From NCBI GenBank assembly GCA_032718475.1, contig JAUCBJ010005978.1, forward strand, positions 26,325 to 90,324: 64,000 bases of DNA. The letters run 5' to 3'. This document shows, in pieces, positions 54,925 through 64,000 of this stretch. Under the pieces are notes generated by a model. The model was given only the letters and a program-made list of their open reading frames with translations, was not told the DNA's origin and did not search any database. Within the stretch, counting starts at the first letter, position 1, and every line of letters starts with the position of its first letter. The position numbers and the translations under genes were made by a program. This DNA is from Nemertoderma westbladi (lineage: Eukaryota; Xenacoelomorpha; Nemertodermatida; Nemertodermatidae).

Positions 54925-55977
54925 ATGAGGCCACAATTTCTACGGTTAATGAAATGGATAAGTCGATGGATCCCAATAACCCTGACCGAAAATCGGTTAG
55001 TGGAGAGCCACAGGAATCGGGCTGTTCGAGAACTCGGATCTGGGTCAAAGATTCAAGGTCAATTCAGTTGTGATGAGTCTAGTAACGTCTACGTTGTAAG
55101 AAACAAGCGTAAAAGCTATGCGCTTAAAGAGATAAAGTTGGCTGACGATAATGCTGATAGCATTTCAGCAGAATTCCATGTGTTTGCGACATTACGAGAT
55201 GCGGAATTAACAAACCCTTTCCTTTTACAGTTGCACGGCGGCTGGTTGAGTGATTTTCACGCTTATCTCGTTACCGAAATCGCCAAAGGGGGAGATTTAC
55301 TGACACAGAAAAATCTTCTTCCTAATAGAAGATTCAGCGAAGAGCGAGCCATCTTCTACGCGGCCGAGATCGGATGTGCAGTTGGTCATCTCCACGAATT
55401 GGGAATCCTACACGGTGATTTGAAACTGGCTAACATTTTCCTAGCTGCTGACGGACATATCCTAGTCGGCGATTTTGGATCGGCCGAGAAGTGCACGAAC
55501 GCTGGGTTGGATCGCTATTCCGGCTATCTCTTGGGGACAGACGGGTACGTTGCCCCAGAAAAGACAACTGTCAGTTACGGTTTCCCAACCGATTGGTTTT
55601 CCTATGGGGTAGTTGTTTTCCAAATGTTGACCGGAGGTCCGGTTCCGAACTTTGACGGCTATACGAGTATATCTAGGGATTACTTAGATGAAATGTTTAA
55701 AGCATATGATATTTTAACATCAGAAGGCGCATCATTCTGTTCGAGTTTGATGGAACCAGATCCCCGACTTCGACTCGGCACCAATGGAGACTTTGAGGAA
55801 ATAAAAGAACACATGTTCTTTACATCTTCATCAATTGACTTTGAGAGACTTTTGAAGAAAGGTATTGATCCTCCTTATATTCCCGGTAAGAAGAAACAAA
55901 GAACTTATGTCATGACTCATTGTCTTAATGCACAATGTGTTCGACCTTCATCGGAAGAATATGAACTTATCAATTGA
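54925..55977 (+). CDS. Intronless AGC-like serine/threonine protein kinase
   Basis: The protein has 350 residues from ATG 54925. Kinase landmarks: a glycine loop that is partly degenerate (LGSGSKIQGQF), Lys68 in ALKEIK, Glu83 in the C helix, catalytic loop HGDLKLAN (Asp165, Lys167, Asn170) with Gly replacing the usual Arg of HRD, DFG at 183-185 and APE at 210-212. A C-terminal tail with FFTSSSIDFERLLKKGIDPPYIP resembles the AGC-kinase extension. The catalytic residues suggest activity, while lack of the HRD Arg implies it is not controlled by ordinary activation-loop phosphorylation. The absence of introns beside intron-bearing neighbours suggests a retrogene. A polyadenylation signal AATAAA is at 56013-56018. 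I cannot name the orthologue; RSK/S6K-like relatives are the nearest guess. Confidence 0.85.
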   Translation: MRPQFLRLMKWISRWIPITLTENRLVESHRNRAVRELGSGSKIQGQFSCDESSNVYVVRNKRKSYALKEIKLADDNADSISAEFHVFATLRDAELTNPFLLQLHGGWLSDFHAYLVTEIAKGGDLLTQKNLLPNRRFSEERAIFYAAEIGCAVGHLHELGILHGDLKLANIFLAADGHILVGDFGSAEKCTNAGLDRYSGYLLGTDGYVAPEKTTVSYGFPTDWFSYGVVVFQMLTGGPVPNFDGYTSISRDYLDEMFKAYDILTSEGASFCSSLMEPDPRLRLGTNGDFEEIKEHMFFTSSSIDFERLLKKGIDPPYIPGKKKQRTYVMTHCLNAQCVRPSSEEYELIN

Positions 55978-56433
55978 TTAAAACATTATAAGTAAACAAA
56001 AACGAACAAGTAAATAAAATAACATTAATTAATTGGCAATTAATCCGAACCACTTTCAGCATTCAATATTACCTGTTAATGAAGCTGTAAAAAATAAATT
56101 TGTGGTACATTAATACAGATATACCATGATCCGTACAGTCTACAAATCTTTATCATATTACTTAAAGTTTGAAACACAACTAGTTCAACTCACCGTGGTT
56201 ACCATGAAGCCGGAAATTTCTATATTGCCTGTAAATTATTTTTTATAATCGTTTTAAAATAACTAATAAGTGTCTTTTACGAAATTGCCCACAACACTCT
56301 GTATATTTTGTATTGGTTTGATTACAAGCCTTTCTCTTTATAACGAAAGTTAGAGTGAGTTAAATTATTTTTATATCCAATTAAAACTATATAGATTTTC
56401 ACCTGAAGTGGAGAGGGATGATGATGAACCACA
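55978..56433. other. 3' flank of the kinase gene
   Basis: AT-rich sequence with AATAAA at 56013 and a partial fold-back copy at 56124-56293, ending in a C14 tract (56434-56447). Confidence 0.6.
56124..56293 (+). mobile_element. Half copy of the fold-back element
   Basis: CCATGATCCGTAC, then GTTTGAAACACAACTAGTTCAACTCACC and CATGAAGCCGGAA correspond to the left arm at 53803-54020. It stops after CTTTTACGAAATTGC. Only one arm is present. Confidence 0.85.
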
Positions 56434-56447
56434 CCCCCCCCCCCCCC

Positions 56448-57898
56448 GGCTTATTGTCAAAATGTCGAAAGAGCCAAAATGTCGAAAGAGACAAATTGTC
56501 GAAAAGTAGAGTAAATTGTCGAAAAGGTTTTTGGGCATGTCAAAATGTCGAATTTTTTTTCGACAATATGCGTTTATCCTTTTTTAGATACTTTTGAATT
56601 TTGATACTAAATTGTTGAACCTGAGAAATTGGAAACCTGATAATTGATATGGCTAACGAATTGTGTATAATATCTCAATAGCAATGGGCAATATACGCCT
56701 ATACAGTAAGAGTTATCTTGACTAGCTGACCATTGGGCATTACCCCTCTAAAGCCTGGGGTACCAGTCCAATGACCATCAAACAACGCATGTACATCTTA
56801 CAGTCATTATAATAAATGTTATTAGGCCATGCAGCCATGTAGTTTGCGAATCGCCCCATCTCCTCAACCAAGCGTTGGTCCCGTATCTGGATAAGTGGAG
56901 ACTTTGGTTTGGGAACAGCAATAGTATTCGGTTCTAGCAAGGCCTTCATGCGCTGCTGGGAAGTATGTTGATTTAACTGGAAAAATTCCAGGATCTCTCC
57001 AAGGCACGGATGGAGGCTGGTGAGCCGGGAATGAAGCCCATTGTGGAAACCTTCAGCACAGTTGTTGCTGGTCCTAGGGCCGGTATTTCCGAACTGTCCC
57101 CATCTGATAAATACATCCTGCCGATGAAATATTGTCGAAATTGGAAAACTTTATTGGCTGTTAAAGCGGACAGGTTTGGTAGCTGTTCATTGATCAGAGT
57201 ATAGGCAACCTGATAGCGATACCCATCAGGAAGGAATGGTAAAGAACGAATCTCTTTGAACCAATACTTTACTACAGTTTTACCCTCTGCTGTATCTTCA
57301 ACACAAATACCTTTGAGGCCAAGGCTGTCTCGCTTCTCGTTTATGGCCTTAGCGAAATGAAAAGCACAACCTAACATGGTCACCATTGGGAAAACTATAT
57401 TGCAAGCATTCATTATTGCAAGTTCGAAATCGAAAAGCCACTTAGCTGTATTAATTCTGCCACCTTCACCGCAAAGATGATAAATGTTATATCTTAAAGC
57501 AGTAAACGTCCTGATGTAGCTTCCTTCCGATTGTCCCTTCATCAGAGCGTATCCTAAAACATGGGGCTCTCCACCCACCACACCATGCACTCGGTTTCTG
57601 CTCAATGACCGGCGTTTTGAGTCGAAGCCGTACCCAGCAGATGGTTTCCCCTTAATTTCGGCAGCTACCTGTCCTCCATACTCCTGGTACTTAATATCGA
57701 CAGATTGCAGGGCTCTATCGAACGCTTCTCTTGGACGCTTCTGGCTATTTCTAACAATTTGGCATGTCTCTTTCGACAATTTGGCATGTCTGTGTCGAAA
57801 GCTTTTTCGATAATTTGACATGGCTGTTCGACAACTTGACTCTTTCGACATTTTGACCTGTTCGACAATTTGACTCTTTCGACATTTTGACCTGAAAT
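56448..57898 (-). mobile_element. MULE-type DNA transposon remnant inserted in a poly-C tract
   Basis: The ends consist of repeats of TCAAAATGTCGAAAGAG in inverted orientation (about 56448-56580 on the left, about 57740-57898 on the right), enclosing a MULE transposase frame. C runs lie directly outside both ends (14 and 24 bases), so the target duplication is hidden in a homopolymer. Mutator-like elements typically give 8-9-bp duplications. Confidence 0.8.
56740..57851 (-). pseudogene. MULE transposase, truncated and frameshifted
   Basis: The minus-strand frame carries VLGYALMKGQSEGSYIRTF, then WLFDFELAIMNA with the D-x-E catalytic element and GCAFHFAKAI with the Cys/His pair, as in the MULE domain. 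Near 57080 a frameshift occurs: the conserved continuation CAEGFHNGLHSRL and EILEFFQLNQHTSQQR lies in the next frame. A further open stretch reaches 56740. The DNA-binding N-terminus is absent; the first residues are read from the terminal repeats. Not expected to be active. Confidence 0.85.
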
Positions 57899-57964
57899 CC
57901 CCCCCCCCCCCCCCCCCCCCCCATCTGGAATTAAGACACTATACATTGCGTGACATTATGCGGT

Positions 57965-59427
57965 CTAGAGTTGAAACAAAGACCTGTCACTGATCACTGA
58001 TCTCTGGATTCTCCGGGCTATTTTTTGGTCTCTGGATAGGTCTCTGGTTCCCGGGTATTGAAATCACACATTTTACCCAGAGATCAGTGATTTGACAATA
58101 ATTAGAAATAGATATTTAAAAACAGATCCTGTACAACACAAAATGTGAAATGAATGATTATTTTTCACAAATTTTTTACAATTAATTATTTCTTTAATTT
58201 TTAACTATTTTACATACACCACCTCAACACAATTATACATTCACTTTTACACTATTTCTAAATGTACCGATAATCTTCTATTTAATTAATTTAAGGCGCG
58301 TTTAATTTTAAGTTAAATTAATACCTAAAGATGGTTCTTATTTAAGGATAAGGGTGCTTAATTTGAGTACTCATAATGTTTAAAAGTGAAAGAAAGGGCT
58401 GATCTCCATTCAATTTGTTATAGGATAGATAATATGACGACCAAATGGAGAGAACGAGCGTAACGAGGCTTGTAAATGGGGCGAGTAGAGCACTATACCT
58501 GTGCAGTGTGCACTAAGTATTCGTAAATTATTAAGTTTATAGTATTGAAATGTTTATGAATAGAACAATTGTAAAATAAGTGCCTTTAATTAACAAAGTA
58601 CCGGTACCTATATATGGCGCAAAACAAATTAATGTAACATATTATTAACAATAACAAAATAAGAACGAATTAATAAACAAATAACCAAATTAATATTAAT
58701 TAAGCCCCCCAAACTGTACGTGCGCTTATTTTCTTACAATGGGTAAGTAAGTAGGGGTTGAAATAGGTTGGATTTACTTTACTGTAATTCAACCATAGAA
58801 AAATTGTTCTCAGTCTGTATGTGTAGTGTACCTGTTTGTGCTATAGGGGAGAAATCAAATTGTAAGTAGAAAAATAAGCCAAGTCTCTGACTGTCAGGGT
58901 TTTTTTTTTCAAAATGTCCGCTGTGAAAAGTTTCCAAACGGCGAGGAAAAATTTAGAAAATCTCTAATTTGTTTAGAAAACCAAAAAAACACCGAATAAC
59001 ACAGTCGATGTCAATCTACTTAGAAATTTCTCGATATTATAGAAGTTGGTACAAATGGAGCTGATGGAGATCAATCAGATTTAGAGGATCAAGTATTCGA
59101 TTCTAGTGAATGAATAACGAACAAACAACATTAATAATAAATAAAAATGGTTCATCTTAAATTTTGATTTACAGGTGTTTTTATTTCAAACGCTGTAGTA
59201 AAGTTTATATTTTTAAATTCGTTGTTTGCAATATTTAATTTTAGAAATATTTATAAACAAGTTTAAAAAATATAGAAATCACTATTTTTATTTATAAATT
59301 TCACTAACATATTTAGAAAAAAAAACCCTGGTCTCTTATCTCCGGCTCCGGTATTTTTCAAAATAATTATCTAGGTAGGTCTCTGGTTCACTGGGATTAA
59401 GCAAAACAGGTCTCTGTTTCAACTCTA
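57965..59427. mobile_element. Non-autonomous hAT-like element, about 1.46 kb
   Basis: Terminal inverted repeats TAGAGTTGAAACAAAGACCTG (57966-57986) and its near reverse complement (59407-59427) both begin TAGAG, the YARNG form seen in hAT transposons. ATGCGGT is present on each side (57958-57964 and 59427-59433), a 7- to 8-bp duplication. GGTCTCTGG recurs near both ends like subterminal transposase sites. The AT-rich interior codes for nothing recognised. Confidence 0.8.
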
Positions 59428-59885
59428 TGCGGTACATTATTTTTACAGGGCGTTATACCATTAGTGTGAGTCAATACTATTTATTTATATACAAACTTAT
59501 TATTTGAGGAAATTTTAAAAAAGAAGGCGTGTTTCTATAACAGAATAATTTAATAGGGACAACGAACGACCACAATACCGAATGAGCCCAATACAAACTC
59601 TTATATACAAAAATCTCAGTGTTATATATATATATATTAAAAAACACCAGCTGCCTATTTAAAAAATTAAAAAAAAAACCCGACCACTGACTGGGTCAGC
59701 CAGAATTTGTATTTGTGCCTCTTTTGTATTGAATTGGCTTCTGTGCGACGCTATTTTATTCTATTTTTCCCTACGTTTATCCCACGTGATACATCTTTAA
59801 TCATAGGCTACCTACTATTATTACGTTGCTATTCATACGTAAAAAATGTTCCACTGAATTCTAGTTAATAAGTACAACATATCCA
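59428..59885. other. AT-rich spacer, nothing recognised
   Basis: Contains a TA-dinucleotide run near 59622-59635. No gene or repeat family identified. Confidence 0.5.
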
Positions 59886-60003
59886 GTGAATATGTTGTAC
59901 TTATTAAATATAATAATACACTATTACGCCGGTGCAAAACCATTCAACTTTCGAACGCTCATATCTCAGCAACGAAATTCAAATTGTGTTACATATTTTA
60001 CAT
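59886..60003. mobile_element. Fragment of the fold-back element arm
   Basis: TTATTAAATATAATAAT, then CGAACGCTCATATCTCAGC and AACGAAATTCAAATT correspond to 54328-54430 of the right arm, with about 20% divergence. Confidence 0.75.
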
Positions 60004-61113
60004 TTTGTATTTACCTATTTACCCTATTTACATTTGCATGTTGGACGCGTCGAAAGCGTTCGATCGTATAAATCACTTCAAACTTTTCCGTAAGTTACTA
60101 GACCGTGGAGTTCCAGTATATATTGTGCGGCTAATATCTTTTTGGTATAGGAACCAATATATGCGTATACTTTGGGATGGTGTTTTCTCTTCTAATTTTA
60201 CAGTGTCTAACGGCACTAAACAAGGAGGCATATTAAGTCCTTACTTTTTTAATTTATATGTAGATGATCTTAGTATATTATTAACCAACAGTGGTGTTGG
60301 CTGTAAAGTGGGTTCTTTACGAGTCAATCACATACTGTATGCAGATGACCTTTGTTTGATCTCTACATCAATTTATGGTTTGCAAAATTTAGTTAACACC
60401 GCTGTTAAATTTGCCAACTGTCATTCAATGCTTTTCAATGTTAAAAAAACGAAATGTATATATTTTTTGCCGAAATCTCATTCAGGTATTCCGCTATGTA
60501 GAATCCGTTTATATGGTGCATATATTCCAATTGTTGATAATTTTAACTATTTAGGACATATTCTTCACTCTACTACTGACGATGATTACGACATAACTAA
60601 ACAAATGCATTGCTTGTATGCCAGAGCAAATGTTTTAGTTAGGAAGTTCAGTACCGCTCCTTTACCGGTAAAAGTAACTCTTTTTCGGGCATATTGCACC
60701 CCTATATATTGTAACAGTCTGTGGAATGCTCATAACTATTCACAGATATGTTACAATAAGATTCGGGTGGCTTACAATAATTGTGCACGTTTTTTGTTTA
60801 ATATTCCGCGGGTTACCGACGGTGAACCTACAAGTATGTCTCTACAATTCGGAAGGTTAAACCTTCCAATGTTTTGCCATATTCGGTACCGTTCCAAACA
60901 AAGTTTATTGCGTAGAATTGACACAACTTGCAATTCTATTTTACGTGAGATCTCGCGTACTTGTAGTATTAACTCAATATCACGTATTCTTTCTTAGGTA
61001 TGATTTCAGTGACCTACTTACTCATACTCTGTGCTTGATTGGTTGTGTGCTTGTTTTACTCGTTTTTATGGGCTAAGGCCTGGATTAAAGGTAATAATAA
61101 TAATAATAATAAT
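60004..61113 (+). mobile_element. LINE E, 5'-truncated non-LTR element
   Basis: Coding sequence for the reverse transcriptase is followed by a 3' UTR ending GGATTAAAGG(TAA)n. The same kind of tail and protein end are found in the fragment at 32907-33302, so these are one family. The 5' cut lies close to the fold-back fragment. Confidence 0.85.
60038..60997 (+). pseudogene. LINE E reverse transcriptase, C-terminal two-thirds
   Basis: The frame is intact from MLDASKAFDRINH (motif A) through SNGTKQGGILSPYFFNLYVDDL (motif B), HILYADDLCLIS (catalytic YADD), NYLGHILHSTTDDDYDI, and the thumb/connection region ending LRRIDTTCNS. The endonuclease and fingers are missing because of 5' truncation. No frameshift or stop occurs in the remaining 320 codons, so the insertion is fairly recent. 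Confidence 0.88.
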
Positions 61114-61574
61114 TTTGAATTCTTGTATGGCCAGCTTTCTATTAGTGCCAACAAACAGCTATAAGGTATAAGAATAACTGCGGTGTAACTGGTGTAATAT
61201 CGCTGGAGACACCTTTTTTTAAAACACTTGTGTAGCTAAAGAATGAGAGCAAAAATAACACTTCTGGCTCACGTCCATTAAGGAGGAGGTAGGTGAAACT
61301 ATCTATGTTTCAAATTTCATGCAATCTTATTAAGGTTTGTAGAACAATTTGGGGGGGGGGGGGGGGGGGGGGGGCTTGTCATTGAATAACGAAATAACGA
61401 CAATATATTCCAAGACATTCTGTTGTTTAGTTAGGCCTATCAATTATATTTATATACCACATTTTGGTCTGTTTCATTGAAGACGTCATAGAGGCAGAGC
61501 AGAGCACTGCCTTCTGTCTGTCTGTAGGATCCCCCCCCGCCCTCCCCACACACTCAGTACCGAACTCTACCCAC
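61114..61574. other. MED26 intron sequence
   Basis: Contains a 24-base G run (61351-61374). No gene seen. Confidence 0.6.
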
Positions 61575-61894
61575 CTGTCTGCAGGATTCTCCATTCCGAT
61601 TGGCCTGTCCCCCGATCCCCCTACATGGTTATCCCCCTGCTGACTCCCCCCATTGCGACTCTCTGGGTGCGACCCACTAGGCGACGACTCCCGCTGTCGC
61701 TCCAACCGTTGTCTCCAGCACTGCACCAGTCTACGCGCCCTCTTCGAGACCTCAGGGTCGCTGGAACTCTTACGAACGTCGTTGACTAGTTTACCTAGGC
61801 GGGTCTTTATCAACGTCTTTGTGAGGAACTCCTTGTCTATTGGCAGCGACTCCAACAGTGAAAGACAATGCAGAACTTCACGGAGATCCAAAAT
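61575..61894 (-). CDS. MED26: MED26 exon with the TFIIS N-terminal (LW) domain
   Basis: The exon codes for LDLREVLHCLSLLESLPIDK, then LIKTRLGKLVNDVRK and SKRARRLVQCWRQRL, a clear TFIIS-N four-helix bundle. TRLGKL(V/I)NDVRK is the MED26 form. The domain binds elongation factors in known MED26 proteins. Acceptor: tttattgatgttgtag|ATT. Donor: GCAGACAG|GTGGGT, leaving two bases of a codon that exon 43757-44492 completes (phase match). Sequence after the domain is Ser/Gly-rich. A short first exon with the start codon should lie further right, possibly beyond the window. Intermediate exons cannot be excluded. Confidence 0.88.
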
Positions 61895-62080
61895 CTACAA
61901 CATCAATAAATACGACAATTTAGAGTTTCACTAATATTATGTTACTGTAATGGTTCTATAGTCCAGGACAAGCTGTCATGTGTGAGAAATTAGTTTCCTT
62001 CATAAAAAAAACATTCGTAAAACAATTACTTCATATTGCAAAACAAAGAATAGAAGGGGTCACACCAAATAATATCCTAA
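61895..62080. other. Intron sequence upstream of the MED26 domain exon
   Basis: No first exon of MED26 is recognisable here. Confidence 0.5.
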
Positions 62081-62229
62081 TTTTTTTTTATTATATAAGG
62101 CTGTTCGGATCTTGTTGCGTATGGCAGTATGGTAGCGCTTCGTACCGGTATTTAGAAATTTTGGTGAATATTTCAGACAGGTGAATATTTATTTTTGGCA
62201 GACAGGTGAATGAATATATATTTTTGAAT
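62081..62229. repeat. Direct repeat flanking a LINE A fragment, left copy
   Basis: TTATATAAGGCTGTTCGGAT, then CTTGTTGCGTATGGCAGTATGG and GACAGGTGAATG repeat at 63772-63916 with about 5% difference. Confidence 0.9.
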
Positions 62230-63770
62230 ACTACTACTAGGATCGGCATGCTGCATTGCAGCTGCATTTTTAGGAATGCTGTGCCGGCTTGTCAACAAAA
62301 TTGCACCGACACAACTCCCTATCACCCATGACATTTGCTAGATCATCCGCATCTTTAAGGCCTGTGTCCTTTAAGATGCGTCTCAAGAAAGTCATGGGCT
62401 GTCCACCATGCTTATTCACTCCATGAGGCTGCCAAAGTACAAGATTATGCACTGGCTGGTCCTCACGGCGAAAGCAATGTCCTGCAAAGCGGAGGCGATT
62501 TTGTTCTAGTGTCAAGCTTGGGGGAACCAATGAGACACCTCCAATGTTATATAGTGTCTGGTTGGAGATGTGTGCATTGTACTTGACACAATGAACCCGG
62601 CGTAGCATTCTTGTGAAAGTGCCATCCAGAGATTTGGTGTCCTCAGCAGTTAGAGCCCAGCATGGACTCCCGTAGAGGAGTACTGGAACTACTGCTGCTC
62701 TAAATAATCGGACCTTAAGTTTCCGATTAATTCTCGGTGACTTCCAAATCCTGGAAAGCCTATTCAAGGCTGCCCATGCCTTTCCCTTACGTATTCGAAT
62801 GTCCTCACCTGACTTCCGGTTCCATGATCCCAGGTAACAGAAGTCGTCCACATGCTCAAGCATACCATCCTTTGAGCTTATGCTCATCCGATCAGAGACT
62901 TGCTGAGGACTTTCAAAGTTAACTGTCATAATTTTGGTCTTTCTGGAGTTAATAAAAAGACCAACACTAGAAGCAGCATGTTCTAATGAGCTGAGGAGCC
63001 GTTGGGCTCCCTCTAATGATTCTGAGAGTACTCATAAGTCATCAGCAAAGTCTAGATCAGTTAAAGTAAAAAAAGTAAAAGTAAATTTTCTTCGGCCACT
63101 AGGCCAGGGATTACGCACAAAGTCTGACGACTTATTTCCAGTGCGGTCCCCCTAGAACTTTACTCCCCAGAGGAAACTCCAGTACTCATTTAGCTACCAC
63201 TTAAGGATGCAAGGCAGAGATGCGCCCTGGCTGGTCCCTTTAAAGCATTCGTGCCGAAACGAAAACTGCCCTGGTCCATGTGAAGATCGAACCCACGACC
63301 TACAGGAGATGTGAATTCAATGCAACCACTACACCAAGGTGGAACAGTTTAATAGTTAGGTACTTGGCAGGATTTTATTTTATTTTATTTATTTTATTTC
63401 CTCGACTTCTGGAGCCAGTAGGTGGAGTTATCATCACCCCATCATCATTATGATAATCTAAGGACATGCGTAGAACATAGTCAACCACAATAATGAACAA
63501 GAATGGTGCAAGTGTGTCTCCTTGGATGACGCTCCATAACACTTCAAATGGTTCTGTGTCACCGTCAACAGTAGACACAAATGTTGTCGAACCATCGTGT
63601 ACTGATCTGATTGCTGCAATAATTTCATCAGGAATCCCATATAATGAAAGTATGCTGAACATACGTGAGCGAGAGACTGAATCAAAGGCCTTGAAGAAGT
63701 CAACAAAGATAACAGCCAGATGCCTGTCTTTCTGTTTTGATAATTCTTCAATTATCCTTCTAAGTGCCAA
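62230..63770 (-). pseudogene. LINE A second copy, 3' part
   Basis: The minus-strand reverse transcriptase of LINE A runs from ALRRIIEELSKQKDRHLAVIF to the C-terminus and the AGT-repeat tail at 62230. At positions where the copy at 35341 has stops, this one has sense codons. It is interrupted by a SINE (63064-63353) and an ATTTT-rich expansion (about 63373-63401), and some bases around the FADD motif are lost with it. The 5' end is cut at 63770, where the right direct repeat begins. Confidence 0.9.
63064..63353 (-). mobile_element. tRNA-derived SINE inserted in LINE A
   Basis: This is 290 bp flanked by AGTTA (63059-63063 and 63354-63358). On the minus strand the head reads CCTTGGTGTAGTGGTTGC (A box) and GTGGGTTCGATC (B box) about 45 bases apart. 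The tail, near 63064-63090, is A/T-rich with TTTAC repeats. It is a different tRNA-type head from that in the BEL LTR. Confidence 0.85.
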
Positions 63771-63771
63771 A

Positions 63772-63916
63772 TTTTTTTATTATATAAGGCTGTTCGGATC
63801 TTGTTGCGTATGGCAGTATGGTAGCACTTTGTACCGGTATTTAGAAATTTTGGTGAATATTTCAGACAGGTGAATATTTATTTTGGCAGACAGGTGAATG
63901 AATATCTATTTTGAAT
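63772..63916. repeat. Direct repeat flanking a LINE A fragment, right copy
   Basis: About 145 bp, same orientation as 62081-62229. Beyond it (63917-64000) nothing is recognised. Confidence 0.9.
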
Positions 63917-64000
63917 GATCAGGGGTAGTTGTTGATCGGTGGTTAGTGGGCAGATAACAATTAAAACATTGAACAGATATGATGTACATGGCGGTGTGAC

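Noticed and set aside
54648-56124. The kinase gene as cargo of a transposon bounded by fold-back ends
   Set aside because: The ends on its two sides face outward, not inward, and each belongs to a separate fold-back copy.

Overview
The window is eukaryotic, invertebrate-metazoan-type DNA. Host genes are split by GT-AG introns, genes sit inside introns of other genes, minisatellites are abundant, and LTR retrotransposons of the BEL/Pao and Ty3/gypsy types lie beside several LINEs, a MULE, a hAT-like element and fold-back DNA elements. Nothing here is bacterial. I cannot name the species; the mix would suit a non-vertebrate animal such as a tunicate, mollusc, hemichordate or lancelet.

Left part (1 to about 35 kb) is a nest of retroelements. 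An older BEL/Pao element on the minus strand (gag and 5' pol at 22077-27149, 3' pol at 1-2326) is cut inside its reverse transcriptase by a young, very large BEL/Pao element on the plus strand at 2327-22076. The young element is 19.75 kb long, has 1.92-kb LTRs that differ at about four bases, and is flanked by the 5-bp duplication ATCAC. It carries a coiled-coil ORF1, a 2517-codon gag-pol ORF and an unusual third ORF of 1241 codons with three zinc knuckles. It also has a tRNA-like Pol III promoter inside each LTR, three hairpins in the leader, and about eleven same-strand copies of a 20-base motif read in two different frames. At 30.5-34.9 kb lies a decayed Ty3/gypsy element on the minus strand, itself interrupted by a short LINE tail with an 8-bp target duplication.

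Middle part (35-43.5 kb) holds LINE fragments. A full-length but mutated LINE (LINE A, 35341-38685) sits inside an older LINE (LINE B) with a 13-bp target duplication. Another LINE (LINE C), an unrelated reverse transcriptase fragment, a small inverted-repeat element and a 34-bp minisatellite follow.

Right part (43.7-62 kb) is host-gene territory. I recognise two exons of Mediator subunit MED26 on the minus strand: the TFIIS-N domain exon at 61575-61894 and the C-terminal exon at 43757-44492. Their splice phases match, and the intron between them is about 17 kb. That intron contains, on the opposite strand, a two-exon mitochondrial phosphatase gene (PTPMT1, 50920-52876) and an intronless AGC-like protein kinase gene (54925-55977). 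It also contains two minisatellites (39-bp and 47-bp units), an 848-bp fold-back element, a MULE, a 1.46-kb hAT-like element, a LINE 3' end and several long poly-G/poly-C tracts. The last 2 kb holds a second LINE A fragment carrying an inserted tRNA-derived SINE and flanked by 145-149-bp direct repeats.
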